From positions 1 through 34,183 of the forward strand of contig NZ_CAMLJP010000072.1 of the NCBI RefSeq assembly GCF_946480385.1: 34,183 bases of DNA. The letters run 5' to 3'. Position numbers and translations under genes: made by a program. The stretch is from an uncultured Azospirillum sp. (lineage in GTDB: Bacteria; Pseudomonadota; Alphaproteobacteria; Azospirillales; Azospirillaceae). This document shows, in pieces, positions 32,512-34,183 of the stretch (the stretch's first letter is position 1; each line of letters opens with the position of its first letter). The notes under the pieces were generated by a model. That model ran no database searches and had not been told where the DNA came from. It saw nothing but the letters and a program-made list of their open reading frames with translations.

Positions 32512-34032
32512 ATGCACTCCCGCTCCACCGTCGCAGCCCCCGCACTGCCTCCTTTCGACTATACGGTGTTCGGCGGCACCGGCGATCTGGCCCTGCGCAA
32601 GCTGCTGCCGGCGCTCTATCTGCGCGACAAGGCGGGGCAGGTGGCCGACGGCAGCCGCATCATCGGCGTCTCGCGCAGCCCGCTCGCTCCCTCCGACTAT
32701 CGGGCCAAGGCGGAAGAGGCGATCCGCGAGCATGTGCCTGCGGACGAACGCGACACGGCTGTCATCGCCCGTTTCCTGGAGCGGCTGGATTATGTGCCGG
32801 TTGACGTCACGTCCGACGATGGTTGGGACGAACTGGCGGACCGGCTGACCAATCCGCCGTCGCGCAGCAACGATGCGGTCCGCATCTTCTATCTCGCGAC
32901 GTCTCCCAGCCTGTTCGGCCCGGTCAGCGACCAGCTGCGGGCCTTCGGTCTCGCCACCCCGGACTCACGCGTCGTGCTGGAAAAGCCGATCGGCCGCGAC
33001 CTCGCCTCGGCGCAGGAGATCAACGACCGGGTCGGCGCTGTCTTCACCGAACCGCAGATTTACCGCATCGACCATTACCTCGGTAAGGAGACGGTGCAGA
33101 ACCTGCTGGCTCTGCGCTTCGGCAACTCCCTGTTCGAGCCGCTGTGGAACGCCGACCATATCGACCATGTGCAGATCACCGTCGCCGAGACGGTCGGTGT
33201 GGAGGAGCGTGGCGGCTATTACGACCAGTCCGGCGCGCTCCGCGACATGGTGCAGAACCATCTGCTGCAGCTCGTCTGTCTGGTCGGCATGGAGTGCCCG
33301 ATCTCGCTCGCCCAGGAATCGGTGCGCGACGAGAAGCTGAAAGTCCTGCGTTCGCTCAAGCCCATTGGGCCGGACGAGATCGGCGGCTGCACCGTCCGCG
33401 GTCAGTATCGCGCTGGCGCGGTTGCCGGCGGCGCAGTGCCCGGCTATCTCGACGAACCCGGCATTCCGGCCGGCAGCGGCACCGAGACCTTCGTCGCGCT
33501 GAAGCTGGAGATCGACAACTGGCGTTGGGCCGGCGTGCCCTTCTACCTGCGCAGCGGGAAGCGGCTGCCGGCCAAGATGTCGGAGATCGTTATCCAGTTC
33601 CGTCCGATCCGTCATTCCATCTTCCCGCAGGCGGCCGGCGAGTTGCAGGCCAATCGTCTGATCGTCCGGCTCCAGCCCGACGAGAGCATCCGCCTGCATC
33701 TGATGACCAAGGAGCCGGGACCGGGCGGCATGCGTCTGCGACCGGCGGCCCTGAACCTCAGCTTTGCCCAGACCTTCGGCGGCCGGTTCCCGGATGCTTA
33801 CGAGCGGCTGCTGATGGATGTGGTTCGCGGCAACTCCACCCTGTTCATGCGCCGTGACGAGGTTGAGGCGGCGTGGCAGTGGGCGGAGCCGATCATCGAC
33901 GGCTGGACGGCCCGGCACGAGATGCCGAAGCCCTACATCGCCGGCACCTGGGGACCCTCGCAATCCATCGCCCTGATCGAGCGCGACGGCCGCACTTGGC
34001 ACGACGACGATATCCCGTCGGCCGCCTTCTGA
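32512..34032 (+). CDS. zwf: Glucose-6-phosphate 1-dehydrogenase
   Basis: The 506-residue protein has the NADP-binding motif GGTGDLALRKLLPALY near residues 20-35, the active-site motif RIDHYLGKE near 185-193, EKPIGRDLASA, and the substrate-domain segments PFYLRSGKRLPAK and GNSTLFMRRDEVEAAW. It makes 6-phosphogluconolactone, feeding edd. ATG 32512 follows GAGAGG by about 7 bases; a second ATG at 32458 adds 18 residues without homology. Pgl, the next enzyme, is not in the window. Confidence 0.96.
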   Translation: MHSRSTVAAPALPPFDYTVFGGTGDLALRKLLPALYLRDKAGQVADGSRIIGVSRSPLAPSDYRAKAEEAIREHVPADERDTAVIARFLERLDYVPVDVTSDDGWDELADRLTNPPSRSNDAVRIFYLATSPSLFGPVSDQLRAFGLATPDSRVVLEKPIGRDLASAQEINDRVGAVFTEPQIYRIDHYLGKETVQNLLALRFGNSLFEPLWNADHIDHVQITVAETVGVEERGGYYDQSGALRDMVQNHLLQLVCLVGMECPISLAQESVRDEKLKVLRSLKPIGPDEIGGCTVRGQYRAGAVAGGAVPGYLDEPGIPAGSGTETFVALKLEIDNWRWAGVPFYLRSGKRLPAKMSEIVIQFRPIRHSIFPQAAGELQANRLIVRLQPDESIRLHLMTKEPGPGGMRLRPAALNLSFAQTFGGRFPDAYERLLMDVVRGNSTLFMRRDEVEAAWQWAEPIIDGWTARHEMPKPYIAGTWGPSQSIALIERDGRTWHDDDIPSAAF

Positions 34033-34063
34033 GGGCCCCCGGCCGAAAAATCGTCATCTGGGT

Positions 34064-34104
34064 GAAAAAAGGTCTTGCGTGGATCGGGGGGTGCCGCCTA
34101 TAAA
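34064..34104 (+). promoter_or_regulatory. Strong rRNA-type promoter at the right edge
   Basis: An A tract (TGAAAAAA, 34063-34070) precedes TTGCGT (34075-34080), an 18-base G-rich spacer and TATAAA (34099-34104), then a GC-rich discriminator (GCGCC). This arrangement is typical of stringently controlled rRNA or tRNA promoters. The remaining 79 bases show no gene body, so a stable RNA operon outside the window is inferred. Confidence 0.5.
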
Positions 34105-34183
34105 GCGCCTCCCGACGCGAACGACGCTGGCGCCGCCGAACCGGCAGCGACTGGTAGCGCGAAACGGGAAGCCCGACAAACCG

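Noticed and set aside
30510..32528. A 672-codon open frame on the minus strand opposite edd
   Set aside because: It is antisense to edd, which has complete family motifs, and its composition is that of a codon-position shadow.
1..34183. CRISPR arrays, insertion sequences, integrase or transposase genes
   Set aside because: No regularly spaced direct repeats, no terminal inverted repeats flanking a transposase, and no recombinase motifs are visible.

Overview
The window is GC-rich chromosomal DNA from a proteobacterium, most likely an alphaproteobacterium of the Rhodospirillales such as Azospirillum. This is inferred from codon use, a BioMNY-type ECF biotin transporter, an EcfG-like stress promoter, a complete pqqABCDE cluster and a HexR/edd/zwf Entner-Doudoroff module. 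No mobile element, CRISPR array, tRNA or rRNA body is visible.

Layout. 1-729 (minus) is the N-terminal part of an RTX calcium-binding protein that runs off the left edge. 963-6742 (minus) is one tightly packed operon: bioM, bioN, bioY, acyl-CoA ligase, thiolase, MFS exporter. It joins a biotin importer to the same ligase and thiolase types that accompany a bioY paralogue in Bacillus (yhfUTS). 6933-7568 is an LprI-like secreted protein. 7850-11846 (minus) is a HutC-type GntR regulator followed by a polar amino-acid ABC importer (binding protein, two permeases, ATPase), with two matching operator candidates. 12065-15692 (plus) is pqiABC, an MCE-type envelope lipid-transport system. 15716-16084 (minus) is an orphan small gene behind a Fur-like box.

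16285-18229 (minus) encodes E1 alpha and E1 beta of a 2-oxoacid or acetoin dehydrogenase with no E2 or E3 nearby. 18470-22292 (minus) is an osmF-yehYXW-type osmoprotectant importer. 22461-22637 (plus) is a 58-residue hydrophilic protein behind an EcfG-like promoter. An isochorismatase-like hydrolase and an Lrp-type regulator are divergent at 22666-23780.

23791-29152 (minus) is a PQQ block: cytochrome c-550 (PedF type), a NarL-type response regulator, a PQQ-associated CxxxCW protein, then pqqA, B, C, D and E. No PQQ-dependent dehydrogenase lies in the window. 29404-34032 holds hexR (minus) divergent from edd and zwf (plus). The right edge has a strong rRNA-type promoter reading out of the window.

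Most notable observations: a thiolase lacking the usual second catalytic cysteine inside the biotin operon; an identical A/T-rich palindrome in the edd promoter and inside the hexR coding sequence; a HutC-type operator in a promoter that forces a revised start; a Fur-like box on an orphan gene; and an EcfG-like promoter on the 58-residue gene. I found no clear new multi-gene system. The biotin-operon thiolase/ligase pair is the nearest thing to an undescribed pathway.
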